Of a stretch of DNA of 64,000 bases, positions 21,808-33,230 are shown one piece after another. The position numbers and the translations under genes are program-made. Within the stretch, counting starts at the first letter, position 1. Every line of letters starts with the position of its first letter. The DNA comes from Pisolithus tinctorius. Lineage: Eukaryota > Basidiomycota > Agaricomycetes > Boletales > Pisolithaceae. Below the pieces are notes generated by a model. It was given only the letters and a program-made list of their open reading frames with translations. It searched no databases and was not told the DNA's origin. The DNA lies in NCBI GenBank assembly GCA_024663395.1, contig JANFAH010000006.1, positions 2,604,001 to 2,668,000 of the forward strand. Direction: 5' to 3'.

Positions 21808-24800
21808 TCAGAGGTTGTGAACGCGTTTGTACTCCCCAAGGACCTCTGGGGCATTTATAAGGTTGTCCTCACTTTCCCAACTATTCTGGGAATGCAGGTA
21901 ACTGAGCCACTTGACTAGGTAGAGGTATTTTTGCTGTGGGGTTGAACCGGGTTCTTTGGACGATGACTTGACTTTTTGCGCACATTTGTGTTTAAGTATA
22001 GCTTCAACTTCCCATTCATTCTCATCTCCTACCAAGTCTGGTGGAGGTGGGGGTCGTGCCAGGCCATACTCGTGCATTTCGATGAAAGGAGTAAGTTTTG
22101 ACACATGGAACACGGGGTGTATTTGCCAGTTAGGGGGAAGCTGGAGCTTGTACGTGACCGGGCTGATCCATTCGGAAATTACAAACAGGCCGTGACATCG
22201 GGGTGCAAGCTTCTTCGATGGAACTTCCCTTTTTAGGTCAGAAGCGTCCAACCACACCTTATCTCCTACGGCAAACTCCGTATAGGTCCCTTTTGATCAT
22301 GATTTCATCAGCTCCTGTGCTTCTCTATGTGCGATTATTGCGGCATCCCGATTGGCAGCCAGCTGCTCGAGTCGGTCTCCCACAAGGGACCCCTGCAGGA
22401 CTTGTCCTGTGGGGTAGGGAGTGGGGTCGAATCCGTACATGAGCGAATATGGTGTCTGGTTGTGAGACGAGTGTACTCATGAGTTGTGTGCCATTTGAGC
22501 GTCAGGGAGCTTTGTGTGCCAGTTGTGGGGATCCACGTCTGCGTACATTCTTAGATAGGTGCCGATCTCTTGGTTTACTCGTTCTGCTTTGCCGTTGGTC
22601 TGCAGATGATATGCAGTCGAGGCCTTCAGTTCAACCCCGAGAGACCAGTAAAGGTCTCGGGTGAAGGCAGAGACGAATTGAGGTCCGTGGTCCGAGATAA
22701 CAGCTTCTGGGACACCCCAATGTGGATAGATGTAGGTGTGGTAGAGGTCTGCTATACTGACGCTGTCTACAGTCTTGTTAGTTGGTAGGAAGAACACACC
22801 TTTAGTCAGCCCTTGGTCTACGATGGTGAGGATCAAGTTGTAACTTCTGCCTGACAGGGGCAGGTCGGTGACCAAGTCCATCGAGACTTGTTTAAAGGGG
22901 AACGGGTTCTTTGCTACGTCATGTGGGGTGATCGGCGGGGTGGTCAGATGAGTGTTGACCTTGTTAGCTTGGCAAGAGGGGCACCCTCTGCAGTAACTGT
23001 GAATGGACTGGTACATCCCAGGCCACCAAACATATTTGTTCATTTTCTTCGTCATTGCCTTTACTCTGGGATGTCCAAAAGCAGGAAGGTTGTGGTACTG
23101 CCAGAGGACGTCTTGGCAGACTGGTTCCGGCACAAAGATCCTCTTTCCTTTCCTCCTGACTCCGTCAGACCCTTCTGTTGTTTCGGGGGCAGAGAGGGAC
23201 GCGGATGCCTTTTTTACCTCCTGGTATAGGTCGGCATTTAGTTGAAAGACACATCCTTTACCCTTCTGAACCTTTGGTTTGTCCTCAGATGGGTGTTCAG
23301 CATGTTTCTCTTCCTTGAAGGCGACCTTCCAGACCTGTTTAGGGGCCTCAGAGGGTGCAGGAGTGGTCCGGTCGATCTTGAAAAGTGAAACAACAGAGGG
23401 TCTCACCCCCCCCTCAAGCCAAACAGCCTTCGGAAGTAGGGTAGAGACGGTGCTGGGCTCGGCATTGACATCCAAGTGGCAGGAAAGAGTGTCGGCAGCA
23501 GAATTTTTTGTTCCTGCGATATGGACAAAGAGTAGCAGGTACTCTTGGAGTGTGGCCTGCCAGCGGGCCTGACGAGCTGTGAGCTTCTGCAGCTGCGAGT
23601 AGTATGTGATATTTTGATGGTCGGTGTAGACCTTAGTCAGCTCAGGCAGGGAGAGCAGGTAGGGGCACCATTGCTTGAGGGCACACATTACGGCCAACAT
23701 CTCCAGGTCGTAGACCTGGTAGTTCTGCTCTGCTCCAGTGAGTGACTGGGACATGTACACACAGGGGTGCAACACTCCAGAGTCGTCAGCTTGTGACAGA
23801 ACGGCACCAGTGCCCAGTTTAGAGGCGTTGGTATGTAGGACGAAGGGCTTCTGGAGGTCCAGAAGCCGCAGGACGGGCTTGGACGAGAGGGCCTTCTTCA
23901 GGTCCTCAAAGGCGGAGGCTTGCTCTGGGCCCCAAGTCCATTTGGCATTGTTCTTAGAGAGGTCATGTAGTGGGCGGGCAGTCTGCGAGAAGCCGGAAAT
24001 GAACTGCCGGTAGAAGTTGCAGAAGCCGAGGAAGGAGCGAAGTTCCTTCAGGGTCGTCGGAGTGGGCCAGGTTTTGATGGCTTCGACTTTGACCTCCAAC
24101 AGTTCATACTGACCCTGACGGATCACAAACCCCAGGAACTCTATTTCTTCCGCTTTGAAGGTACACTTCTTGAGTTTGAGGCGAAGATGTTCTTTAGCAG
24201 CGATCTGCAGGAAGCGGCGGACCGCTGTGCCCAGACCTTCTCTTGTTTTCGAGTGTGTGGTGACATCATCCATGAAAATGATGGCCCTTCTCTCGTTCTT
24301 GAGTTCTCTGAACGTGTGGTCCATGTACCTCTGGAAAGTTGGCAGTGAGTTGCACTGCCCAAAGAACATTACCATTGGTTTGAAGAGTCCTCTAGGGGTG
24401 ATAAAGGCCCCTTTCCACTCGTCTCCCTCCCTTACCCTTATGTTGGTAAATCCCCAGTGGACATCGAACTTGGCAAAGTAGCGAGAGCCGGCGAGTTCAT
24501 CCAGCAGGGTCTTCACATCAGGGAGGGGGTATGAGTCGGTTATGGTGTGAGAGTTCAGGTACCGATAGTCTTGGATGAGTCTTCTTTTTCCATCCTTCTT
24601 TCTGACAAAAAACATAGGGGCTGCTTGCGAAGATTTCGAGGGGCAAATCTTTCCGCACTTGAGGTTCTCATTGATGAACTCATCGAGAGCTCTTAGCTCG
24701 TCAAGTGACAGTGGGTAGATCGCTCCTTTCTTCAGCTGATAGCTTGGTTTCAGGCGGATTTCGTGGTCGAGGAAACCTCAGTGGGGCGGAAGAGGGATTT

Positions 24801-25332
24801 CTTCTTCAGAGAAGACTACTGAGAAGTCCTGATATTCCAGAGGTAACTCTACTTCTGCCTGTATGTGCGAAGCCTCCAGTTTTGTGGAAATGGATGTGCG
24901 ATCAATTTTCACCGTCCTCGCAAAGTCAGTTCCACAGACACGGTTTTTCTTGTTGAGGCCATGGTCGAGCTCTCCCCATCCTATCAGCTTTCAAGTTGTC
25001 CAGCTGATTATGGGGTTATGTTCCTTTAGCCATGGCATGCCGAGGACGAGGGATTCCCAATTTCCGAGCTTGAGGACATATGCGCAGATGCGCATAGTCT
25101 TTCCCCAGATCTTGGCTCTGAAGGAAGCGATGTGGGTTACCCAATCTCCGGTCCTGCCCTTGTAGCTTCTAGACTCCCATGGTCTTGCGATCTTGCACGT
25201 CGGAATGCCGAACTTCTCGACTATAGCGGGATCGATGATGTTTGTTTTGGCACCTGAGTCCAGAATGGTTCGGACGGTAGCATTTTCTCAGTCGACGAGG
25301 TAAGCAAAACTGGTGATAGAAGTGATTGACAT
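21808..25332 (-). pseudogene. pol of the first chromovirus: protease, RT, RNase H, integrase, chromodomain
   Basis: One continuous frame with five TGA stops (25290, 24993, 24780, 22479, 22299) and no shift. Protease: ILDSGAKTNIID. Reverse transcriptase: FAKFDVHWGFTNIRV, MFFGQCNSLPTFQR and the catalytic FMDD (in RAIIFMDDVTTH). The usual DVRWG reads DVHWG here. RNase H: HTNAS where the family has a catalytic Asp (D to N), YDLEMLAV, YTDHQN. Integrase: zinc-binding H..H..C..C around VKAMTKKMNKYVWWPGMY, core D,D,E with VISDHGPQF and GKAERVNQEIG. Chromodomain: YLYLVKWLSYLHSQNSWE near 21875-21930, which in this lineage targets integration to heterochromatin. The frame differs from gag, as expected for frameshift expression. 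Confidence 0.93.
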
Positions 25333-25430
25333 ATCTTGTTCATAATTGTACACTTTCTCGGTTCCTATCTTAGTCTCTATCTTTCGAGATACTATAGGCT
25401 CTCTTCCTGATGCTACACCAGGTGAGCCTT

Positions 25431-26915
25431 TCAAAAATCCAGCTGACCTTTCGGTCCACCGTCATCCATGGGTTCGTCATTCTCCCCACAGTAGTGGTTG
25501 GTCGGTTCTGAGTCTTCCTCCTCTTCGGAATTCTTGTCAAGTTCCTCGAGCATTGCCAGGATGCGGGTGCGGAATTTCTGGGCCGAGGAAGACTTACTGT
25601 TCATTGTGGATGAGGGACACTTAGACTTCATGTGTCCTGTCTTACCACACCTGAAGCAGATAGGAGCTTCGCTCTGTGATTGGACCTTGGACTTTCAATC
25701 GACATCCATGGCATAGGGGTCTCAGTACAGAACCTTCGGGGCTGAAGAGGATTTTGATCTGTGTGAACCTTGTTCTTGCTTCCAAAGATAGGAGCAGTCT
25801 TGGAAAGTTGCCTTTCCAGAAAAGACCTTGAGTGTTGCTATTGCCATGCGCGCCGCTGTCACCTGGCGGATCCAGTCTTCTACAGTGTCGGGTTTAGGAC
25901 CTGACATGAGGATCCACTTGTTGACTTCTTCACTAAGCCCCTTTCCGAAGAACACCATGGCAGTAGTGTCGCGGGTGGATATTTGGGCTTTGTTGAGGCA
26001 ATTGCAGAAGTCCATGATGTACTTGTCAAGGGATCGGTCACCTTGACGGATGGCGGATAGGTAGATTAGCACTGTGGCTTTGGCATCTCCTACTTGGAAG
26101 GTTTCTTTTAGTTTTGCAACAAACTTGTCCCAGCCATCGAATATTTTGAGGTCTCTGAGAGCGGTTGTATTTTCATTGACATAGGCTTCCGTGAAGGTGC
26201 AGGCTGATCTGCTGCCCATGTAGGACAGGGTAAACACGATCTTGGATTGGTCCTCATAGTAGACATGGTCGTTAGTGGTGAGGTAGAGTTTGATGCTGCT
26301 TAACCAGGCGGAGAAGTCCTGGTGTGCTCCGGTGTACGAAAAGGGTTTGTTCAGGCCAATTTCTTTCAGTCCACCTCCCTTAGAGTCGTGTTCCTTTCCT
26401 TTCTCCTCAGAACCTTGGGAGGGGCCTTTAGGCCTTACCACATCTCTGCCGAAAAGCGACTTGTAGAATTCAGCAGCCATTTCAGGGGTGACCCTAGTCT
26501 GGCTGGTGAAGGGGTCTCGGATGTTTAGTCCAGAGGTCTGTTGCACAAGTTCTTCTGCCATCTGGTCGGCTGAAGTAGTAGGGAGGTATATGTTGGTTGA
26601 AGACGAAGTGGTAATTGCGGGGTCCACTGGTCTGGCTGTCCCAACTTGAGTTTCAATGTCTGGACTTGAAGGTCTCGGTTCTCAATAAGAGGTAAAGTCT
26701 ACTGGTGAGGTCGATTCTGCCACTTGCCCGAGTTGGGGCCTTACAGGCGGGTCTTCAAGACCTATACAAGGGTTTGGTGTTTGAACAGAGGGGTGTCGAA
26801 TAAGTGGTCTCACTTGGAGAACCTCTTTTCCTTTATGTGATGGTACGGGAGGTTTGAACGAAGAGGCTGCTGATGGAGGCCTCTTACTTCCTTCTTCTTG
26901 GCAGTTCGAAGACAT
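25431..26915 (-). pseudogene. gag of the first chromovirus
   Basis: The ATG at 26915 (MSSNCQEEGSKRPP) opens a frame reaching 25431, interrupted only by TGA at 26684, 25724 and 25697. The capsid-like part includes FSYTGAHQDFSAWLSSIKLY and DKYIMDFCNCLNKAQIST, typical of the retrotransposon gag family. Near the end is a zinc knuckle, CFRCGKTGHMKSKC (C-x2-C-x4-H-x4-C), followed by an acidic tail. Gag would assemble the particle and bind RNA. Confidence 0.9.
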
Positions 26916-27098
26916 GTTGACAAAGTGGAAGGGTAGTGCCAAAAGTTAGGGGCTAGCTCACTGATATTAAACCAGTGGTTCCTGTGAAGGTGGCAGGTGG
27001 TGGTTGTTTTGCAGGCTATTTTGCCTAGCAAGGATTCCAGACCACAGGTATCCAAAGGTAATCCGGGCTTTGATGTGTCTGGGTGATTCGAAATCTTC

Positions 27099-27769
27099 TG
27101 TTATGCCAATGACTCGTATCGCTTCACAAACTGAGTGCGATGTAGCACAAGCACGTGACTGCGTGAGAAGTGACGCATATTTAACTTCACTAGCAACGGA
27201 ACACTAGTCTTGGCCAACTGAAGCCGTGCTGGTGAGTCCTTGTTGGTACAGCACGCAGTGCTAAGGGTGGTTGCAAAGTAGATTTCAAATGAGGGAGAGG
27301 TACGGTACATGTGGGTTTATATATGTATGTAGAATACCTGCTAACAAACATTTGAACACAAGGGTGGTCGTTCACCCGACCACTACAACAGGGGGTGCAA
27401 AGGCAACCCAACTGTGCAGGGGAGCCAGAAGGGGGTGAATGAGCACAGGGAAGGGGGATTAACCATGTATGCGAGTCAAAAGTGGAGTGTTCACCCGGGG
27501 TGAACGTGTCACGTGACCGCATGGATCAGGGCCACCAGCAGATCACAGAAGGAAGGGGAACAGACGCAATGTCTGGCTATAGTACAACGCGGGGTAGACA
27601 GGGGTCTACCATAAAAGGAAAGGGATGACATAAGTGAAACATACAGAATGCAAGTCCAACTGCGTAGACAGCGGCTTGCGGGTAAAGGGAACATCTCCAG
27701 AGCAAGACGAGAGCGTGAACGAGTTACATAAGTGTCTGCAAAAGGGAACAATGTGAGCGCAGCATAACA
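27099..27769 (-). repeat. 5' LTR of the first chromovirus
   Basis: 671 bp, TGTTATGCC..CATAACA on the plus strand; pair of the LTR at 19656-20326 with identical length and no indels. Confidence 0.93.
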
Positions 27770-27988
27770 GAGAGTTGTATGGTGAAATTTTTATGTGGTG
27801 GATCTTGTACTTGTCTGCTAAGTATTTTATTGCCTGTTTAAATGCAGAACTGTTGTCAGACACTATCACACCAATTGTGCCCCACCAACACAATATTTGT
27901 TTAAAAATGAAGCACCCAAGAGATTGTCCTGTTTCCACACATAGCATCTGCCACTTGGGGTATGAAAAGTCCAAGTAGCTGTATAATA
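27770..27988 (-). pseudogene. Old Ty3/Gypsy integrase, catalytic core part (right half, split)
   Basis: Minus strand: LDFSYPKWQMLCVETGQSLG, then GVIVSDNSSAFKQAIKYLAD and KYKIHHIKISPYNS, the DDE core of a Gypsy integrase. Removing the chromovirus and one GAGAG copy joins it in frame to the fragment ending at 19655, so both are one gene. At 27988 it is cut by a mariner-like terminus at TA. Confidence 0.85.
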
Positions 27989-28490
27989 CAGTGAGGGACA
28001 AAAGTGTTGCAATGTTTGTGAGGTGTGACTTGCTGCTGATGTAGCTCAGGCTATTCTGTGTGGATAATCATGATACCTATACCATTGGAAAGGGTTAGTG
28101 GCAATGCCTACTTCATTGGTACTGTTGCACTTGGGTGCACTTGCTTCTGTACCTTGTGCATTAGCTGCATTGGTGTGCTAAGAGTGATGTCTAGGATCTG
28201 CATGCCCACTTGGGCTGATGTTTGGACATCCAAGCCATGCAAAATTTCAGTGAGGACCTCCTTAATCCAGGTACAGTGAGGGACAAAAGTGTTGCAATGT
28301 TTGTGAGGTGTGACTTTCTGCTGATGTAGCTCAGGCTATTCTGCACAGATAATCGTGATACCTATACCATTGGAAAGGGGTGACTCTAAGCTTTCCAGAG
28401 CACTAAGGTTCAGTCCAAACAAAGCAATACATGCCAAGATACACCCTATTCTTTCCAAAAAGTGCATTGCAATGCTTTTGTCCCTGACTG
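27989..28490. mobile_element. Tc1/mariner-type MITE copies with CAGTGAGGGACAAAAG termini
   Basis: A terminus CAGTGAGGGACAAAAGTG follows TA at 27987-27988 and again at 28272-28273. The second copy reaches its mirror end CTTTTGTCCCTGACTG at 28475-28490 (217 bp). The first copy (27989 to about 28094) is truncated by the 173-bp dispersed repeat at 28101. No transposase is present. The TA on the right side is missing, so the region has been rearranged. Confidence 0.65.
28101..28273 (+). repeat. Dispersed 173-bp repeat, copy 2
   Basis: Near-identical to 1801-1973; here it separates two direct copies of the mariner-like left end. Confidence 0.75.
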
Positions 28491-29135
28491 GTGAAATAGT
28501 GAAAAGTGACCTTTTGATGGGATTAAGGGCATGAAAGATGGAAAAATATGATTACATAATAGACCACATGATCTTGCAGATGATTTGTCAGCATGTAAAT
28601 CATGACAAACATTGGATTTGTACCATTAACCCTGCCTCTTTTACCACAACTCATGAAATCATCTCTCTAGCTCACATGGTCATTTTCTCAAGGAATTCTT
28701 ATCAAATACTGGTGGCCACCACAATGCCATCAGTATAACATACTTTCAGAACCATCAGTCCCTTAAAAAACCTGCTGTCAGTCATTCCCTGGACTGTTTC
28801 CCCCCCTAAGCCTGATGTGTTCTGGGACTAATCAGTACTTGGAAGGCTGAGAATTTTTTGGAGGTCAATCTGGCACTTCAGAACATGATGGACAAACCAC
28901 TTCAGTCACCCCCCCAGGGGACCTATTAGGTTCATATATTCTTATAGATGTATCCACCTAATAGGTGTTGACCACCTGGGTATCCAGTGACTGCTGGAGA
29001 TTTGCCAGGCCCTGGAGATTCTCCAGAGCAAGGTGTCAGACATGAACTTTCTCCAGGATTATTACATCTATAACAGAGTGCCTGGGGTCCAAATGGGGCT
29101 TTCCCCAGTGGGTTAATAGACCTATGTCCTGGGTA
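28491..29135. other. CpG-poor non-coding tract
   Basis: No supported gene; no CpG-containing coding segment and only short ORFs. It leads into the minisatellite at 29136. Confidence 0.5.
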
Positions 29136-29450
29136 TCCTGGGGGATTCTCCAGCCTAAATGGACCTGTTCCCAGGGCATGCTGGGGGATTCTCCAGCCTA
29201 AATGGACCTGTTCCCAGGGCATGCTGGGGAATTCTCCAGCCTAAATGGACCTGTTCTCTGGGCATGCTGGGGGATTCCCCAGCCTAAATGGACCTGTTCC
29301 CTGTACATCCTGGGGGATTCTCCAGCCTGAATGGACCTGTTCCCAGTGCATCCTGGGGGTTTCCCCAGCCTGAATGGACCTGTTCCCAGTGCATCCTGGG
29401 GTTTCCCCAGCCTGAATGGACCTGGTCCCAGGGCATCCAGCCCAAACAGA
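29136..29450. repeat. Minisatellite, ~43-bp unit, about 7-8 copies
   Basis: Units contain GGGGATTCTCCAGCCTAAAT and GGACCTGTTCCCAG; units to the right degenerate to CCCCAGCCTGAATGG. The core TGGGGATTCTCCA is shared with the array at 32802-33230, so both are halves of one array. Confidence 0.85.
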
Positions 29451-29909
29451 CCTTTTCTAAGATGATCATGGGAACCTCCAGTTCAAATAGACCACCATCA
29501 CAGCATGAAGGATCAATCAAAATGATTTGGAGTCTCCATGTTGCTGACAGGAGTGTGTATCATGCCAAGTACCTATTTACATGGAATCTGATTTGAGCAC
29601 TATATACAATATGAATATGTGAAAAAGTATGGCCATAGACCACTGAGGAAAGACTGGTGACATCTGATGGAGGGAGTAGAATATACTTGGTGATGGTGAT
29701 TGCCCAGGCACAGCAGACATATACTTTCACCATGCTTCCCAAGCCTTCAGTGATCTCCAGTCTTGGCCATTGCATACAAGTCAAAGATTGTCCAGGTCTT
29801 AATGGAATTTTCCCACCCACTCTGGGGATCCACAGGGTATGCAGCAGATCCTCCAGGTAATGCTTGGAATTTCCCAGCCAACTCCTGTCTCTAGAGGCTC
29901 TCCAAGCTA

Positions 29910-32799
29910 AGATAGGGCTCATGCACACCCCACTAACCTGTGACGCTTGTGACCTGCTGTGACCTGATGTGACCTGGACTATTACACTGAGAATGAAACA
30001 CTACCATGGTGCTGAAAGTCGTCGTAGAGAAGTAACCACATTACATGACCAGTAGGTATTAGATATTTAAGAATAATGACATGGGAAGCCAATAGGAAGA
30101 CAACTGTATTAAATTTATGATATATTAGCCTTCTCAATTTCGTCAAGAATCGAGTGTGGAGGACTCGATGGCCTCGGTATTTCTTGCTCGCCCACGCCGC
30201 CTGCCTCCTGTCAACCCCATGCGATAAGCATCCATGAAACGTCTCGCGCGGCGTGCATATCTAGTGCGTGTGACGTGAGTTTACACCCAAAGTGCACTGA
30301 CGGATTAGGGGCTTACTTTCGCATGTGATCAAGTGTCACTGATTGCAGTGCGTTGACCACGTTTCTCTCCAAGTCCTCTTCCTTCAATGAAGATGGGTAT
30401 TGACGGTAAATCCGCTTTGCGTGCCCCCAGCATTGCTCAATAAAATTCAATTCACAGTGGAATTTCGGCAGGAATAGCACTGGAACTTCCTCTGAAGCAC
30501 ATGCTAGCTCGAGATTTGACTTGACATTGACGAAATCAGGTTCGTTGTACAGCATACGCCGGCCAACAGCAATGCTTGACTGTTGGGTCACAGATGAATC
30601 CTGGACATTCCGCTCGGACATGTGACATATCACCATATCCACGTTCTTCGAGGATGATTGCCATGCCCTTGAATATTCCAGTGCGAGGGTGGCCATCAGG
30701 GAAGTAAAGGGACTGAGGTGAGCCATCTTTGAATGTGCTGTTGCCCATCTGAACTTTCACCTTCGATGGTTTCCCATCTGTCCTGTAGATTATCTTCCCA
30801 GTGGCATCTCTTGCCGTCACCTCAATTCCCCAATTTGTCCCTTTCCTTGATGGTTGTTTGGCATTTTGCGAGCTGAAAGGGCAGTATCTGGGCGCTTCAG
30901 GTGAGTGTTGCATTGTCAAAGACAAGGACATGATCTTCATCAGGGAAATACTCTTTGGCCAACTTGATGGCCTTCCGGACTTGGGCGACAATATCATCAT
31001 TGGTAAAGTATCCATCCCGTGCCTTCCCTGCCTTGAAAAGTACCCTCGCTGACTCCTTTCCGTCAGGGGAACACAGCCACCCATGATCTGCTGAGACAAA
31101 GTCGGCAACCATCAAGGAAGCTCCTTCACCTTTGGTGTAAGGTGTGGCAGTAGCATCTTTATGAACCCACTGAGCCGTTCTACGATCATTTGCATAGAAT
31201 GTACTCTCGTCATGGAACCAGATGCATTTTTTTGGCTGAGGTGTGCTTGTACTGTCCACTGGGAAGACGGTGTCATCAGTGCTTTCTGATTCTGGATCCC
31301 AGGTGTGCATGAATTCTTCCATTTCTGCCCACCGCTTGAGGAAGACATTTTGACAATACCAGATGACATCATCTCGTTCATGACCATCCACATACTGGCC
31401 CTTAAAGTTGCGAGTCCATCGGTAGTCCATTTTTATGCATCCAACGCTTCGCCGTTGCCAAGGAAATGGTTTTCTTCAACCCAAACTGTGTTCTGACGTC
31501 TTCTTTATCCAGATAGTCAACAATATCTTGAGCACGCACATATTTGCCAATGCTCTGCAGGTGTTCATGGATCTCATTGGCAATGTCAGGGTCTTCTAGC
31601 CAGGAAGAGTTCCACATGCCATATGGGTTGGTAGGGGGAGTAATCCGATCAAGGACATATGATTTTGTGATTGCACGAAGCTGTCTTGCCCACCAGGTAG
31701 GTTTCCCCTTCCCAGCTGCTGTCAACAGTGAAGCTGACATCCAAGCATTATATCCAGGCGATAGAACACTTGTATAGTGAGTCAAGAAGGTATACATTGA
31801 CTCGAAGCGCTCCCTCATCCACCCATCCAGTCTGGGTCTCTATATCCTCGGCCAGTGGCTCGGTGTGGCTTCAGCATAGTCTTTAGGTTGCACAAAGCTT
31901 CTGTTGCGCTCTCGACACTTGGGGGCTTTCGGAGTTCCCAGGCAAATTCCCCATTGCCGACTGGCAGGGTACTCCCTTGGTGAGCACCATTCTCCCATGA
32001 CGTGTCCATGATTGGTGAGTTTTCAGCAGGCCCAAATAGTTCATCATCTTCTTGGACACTGGCATTGTCATCTTCCTCATCCAACCCATACAAAGGTTCT
32101 TCTGCCACTTCTTCTGCATCAGCACTCCTGAGATCTTCAAAGTCTTCATCAGCCGTCGTCAGGAAGATGATATCATTTGGGGTAGTCTGGAGGAGCAATG
32201 GTTCCTCCAACCCAGAAGTGGTATTGATTTCATCCAAAATTGATGCAGCTTGCAATAAAAGGTCGGCATTGAACAAAGGTGATCTTGGTGTTGGTGCCAG
32301 TGTGTGGGGATGCTAGAAAGCCAGAAAATAAGCTATGCAAAGTCAAAGTAAGCAAATTTCTTACCGGGGCAACATTCTCCTTCAATTTCTTGGTCTGATA
32401 GGCCACTGACAGGTGAGTTCTCTTTGTCACACCTGAGGCATATGCCCCAAGGTTCTTCAGGTTCCTCAGGGTACGCTTGGGCATTGTCTGAGTCTCCTCG
32501 CTTTGTTTTCCAGCCTCCTACATTGTATTTCGCTTTACCACCTCTGTGTCACTGATGCAACTACTCCGACATGCCATAATGGCATTCATATGGTCAAACT
32601 TTCTTAATAACACTTACACATCTCATTTTATTGAAAATTGAACTGCACAGAGTTATAGATACTTAAAAAACAAAGAACTCTGTGCAATTTATTTGAGACA
32701 AAACAAGGATTTGCAACTGTCATTTGCTCGGGATGATAATGTCACATCAGAATCACGTCGGGTCACGTTAGATTGGTGGCGTGTGCATGAGCCCTATCT
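29910..32799 (-). mobile_element. Tc1/IS630-type DNA transposon, 2890 bp, TA target site
   Basis: Terminal inverted repeats of about 35 bp start AGATAGGGCTCATGCACAC at 29910 and mirror at 32799. TA duplications are at 29908-29909 and 32800-32801. Joined without the element, the flanks read CTCCAAGC-TA-TGTCCTGGGGATTC, matching a minisatellite unit present at about 32866 (CTCCAAGCTATGACCTGGGG), an internal empty-site control. Confidence 0.92.
30143..32484 (-). pseudogene. DDE transposase of the Tc1/IS630-mariner group, multiply frameshifted
   Basis: The start MPKRTLRNLKNLGAYASGV is at 32484, with an intron starting GTAAGA after ENVAP. An acidic region follows, then a helical DNA-binding part (LKKTISLATAKRWM). 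Catalytic landmarks: first Asp in IWFHDESTF (about 31205), second in VLVFDNA (about 30905), and Glu in FHCELNFIEQCWGHAKR (about 30430). A terminal exon after a GTAAGC donor encodes RRFMDAYRMGL and stops at 30143. The frame changes near 31815, 31425, 30900, 30850 and 30560, so this copy is not functional. The intact termini mean it could still be moved in trans. Confidence 0.85.
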
Positions 32800-32801
32800 T
32801 A

Positions 32802-33230
32802 TGTCCTGGGGATTCTCCAAGTGCTACTGAGGATTCTCCAACTGACTCTGGGGATTCTCCAAGCTATGACCTGGGGATTCTCCAACCCACTCTGGGGATT
32901 CTCCAGGCAATGCTGGGGATTCTCCAACCCACTCTGGGGATTCTCCAGGCAATGCTGGGGATTCTCCAACCCAATCTGGAGATTCTCCAAGCACTACTGG
33001 GGATTCTCCAGGAAATGCTGGGAATTCTCCAACCCACTCTGGGGATTCTCCAGGCAATGCTGGGGATTCTCCAATTGACTCTGGGGATTCTCCAGGCAAT
33101 GCTGGGGATTCTCCAAGCACTGCTGGGGATTCTCCAGGAAATGCTGGGGATTCCCCAACCCACTCTGGAGATTCTCCAAGCGCTGCTGGGGATTTTCCAT
33201 GTTATGTCCTGGGGATTCTCTAACCAACTC
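32802..33230. repeat. Minisatellite, ~22-bp unit (TGGGGATTCTCCA core), about 19 copies
   Basis: The monomer TGGGGATTCTCCA plus 8-9 variable bases alternates CAGGCAATGC, ACCCACTC and AGCACTGC. Repetition keeps all frames open, which explains the long periodic ORFs on both strands. It is the right half of the array interrupted by the transposon. Confidence 0.88.

Larger units (their letters stand above)
19656..27769 (-). mobile_element. Complete chromodomain Ty3/Gypsy LTR retrotransposon (8114 bp)
   Basis: Two 671-bp LTRs (19656-20326 and 27099-27769), each TG..CA, bound the element, and the 5-bp duplication GAGAG lies on both sides (19651-19655 and 27770-27774). On the minus strand the order is LTR, gag with CCHC knuckle, protease, RT, RNase H, integrase, chromodomain, an additional ORF, polypurine tract (AAGGGGGGG) and LTR. 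I saw no TGG-type primer-binding site after the 5' LTR. The element has no frameshift that I can find but nine in-frame TGA codons, so it should be inactive. It is inserted in an older Gypsy integrase gene. Confidence 0.95.

Noticed and set aside
10636..25724. Reassignment of UGA to a sense codon
   Set aside because: Basidiomycete nuclear genes use the standard code, and CpG deamination of CGA explains TGA in repeats; the relic TEs also carry CpG-type missense changes.
29136..33230. CRISPR-like alternation of constant and variable segments
   Set aside because: The spacers recur and are not unique, the units are tandem minisatellite monomers, and the genome is eukaryotic.
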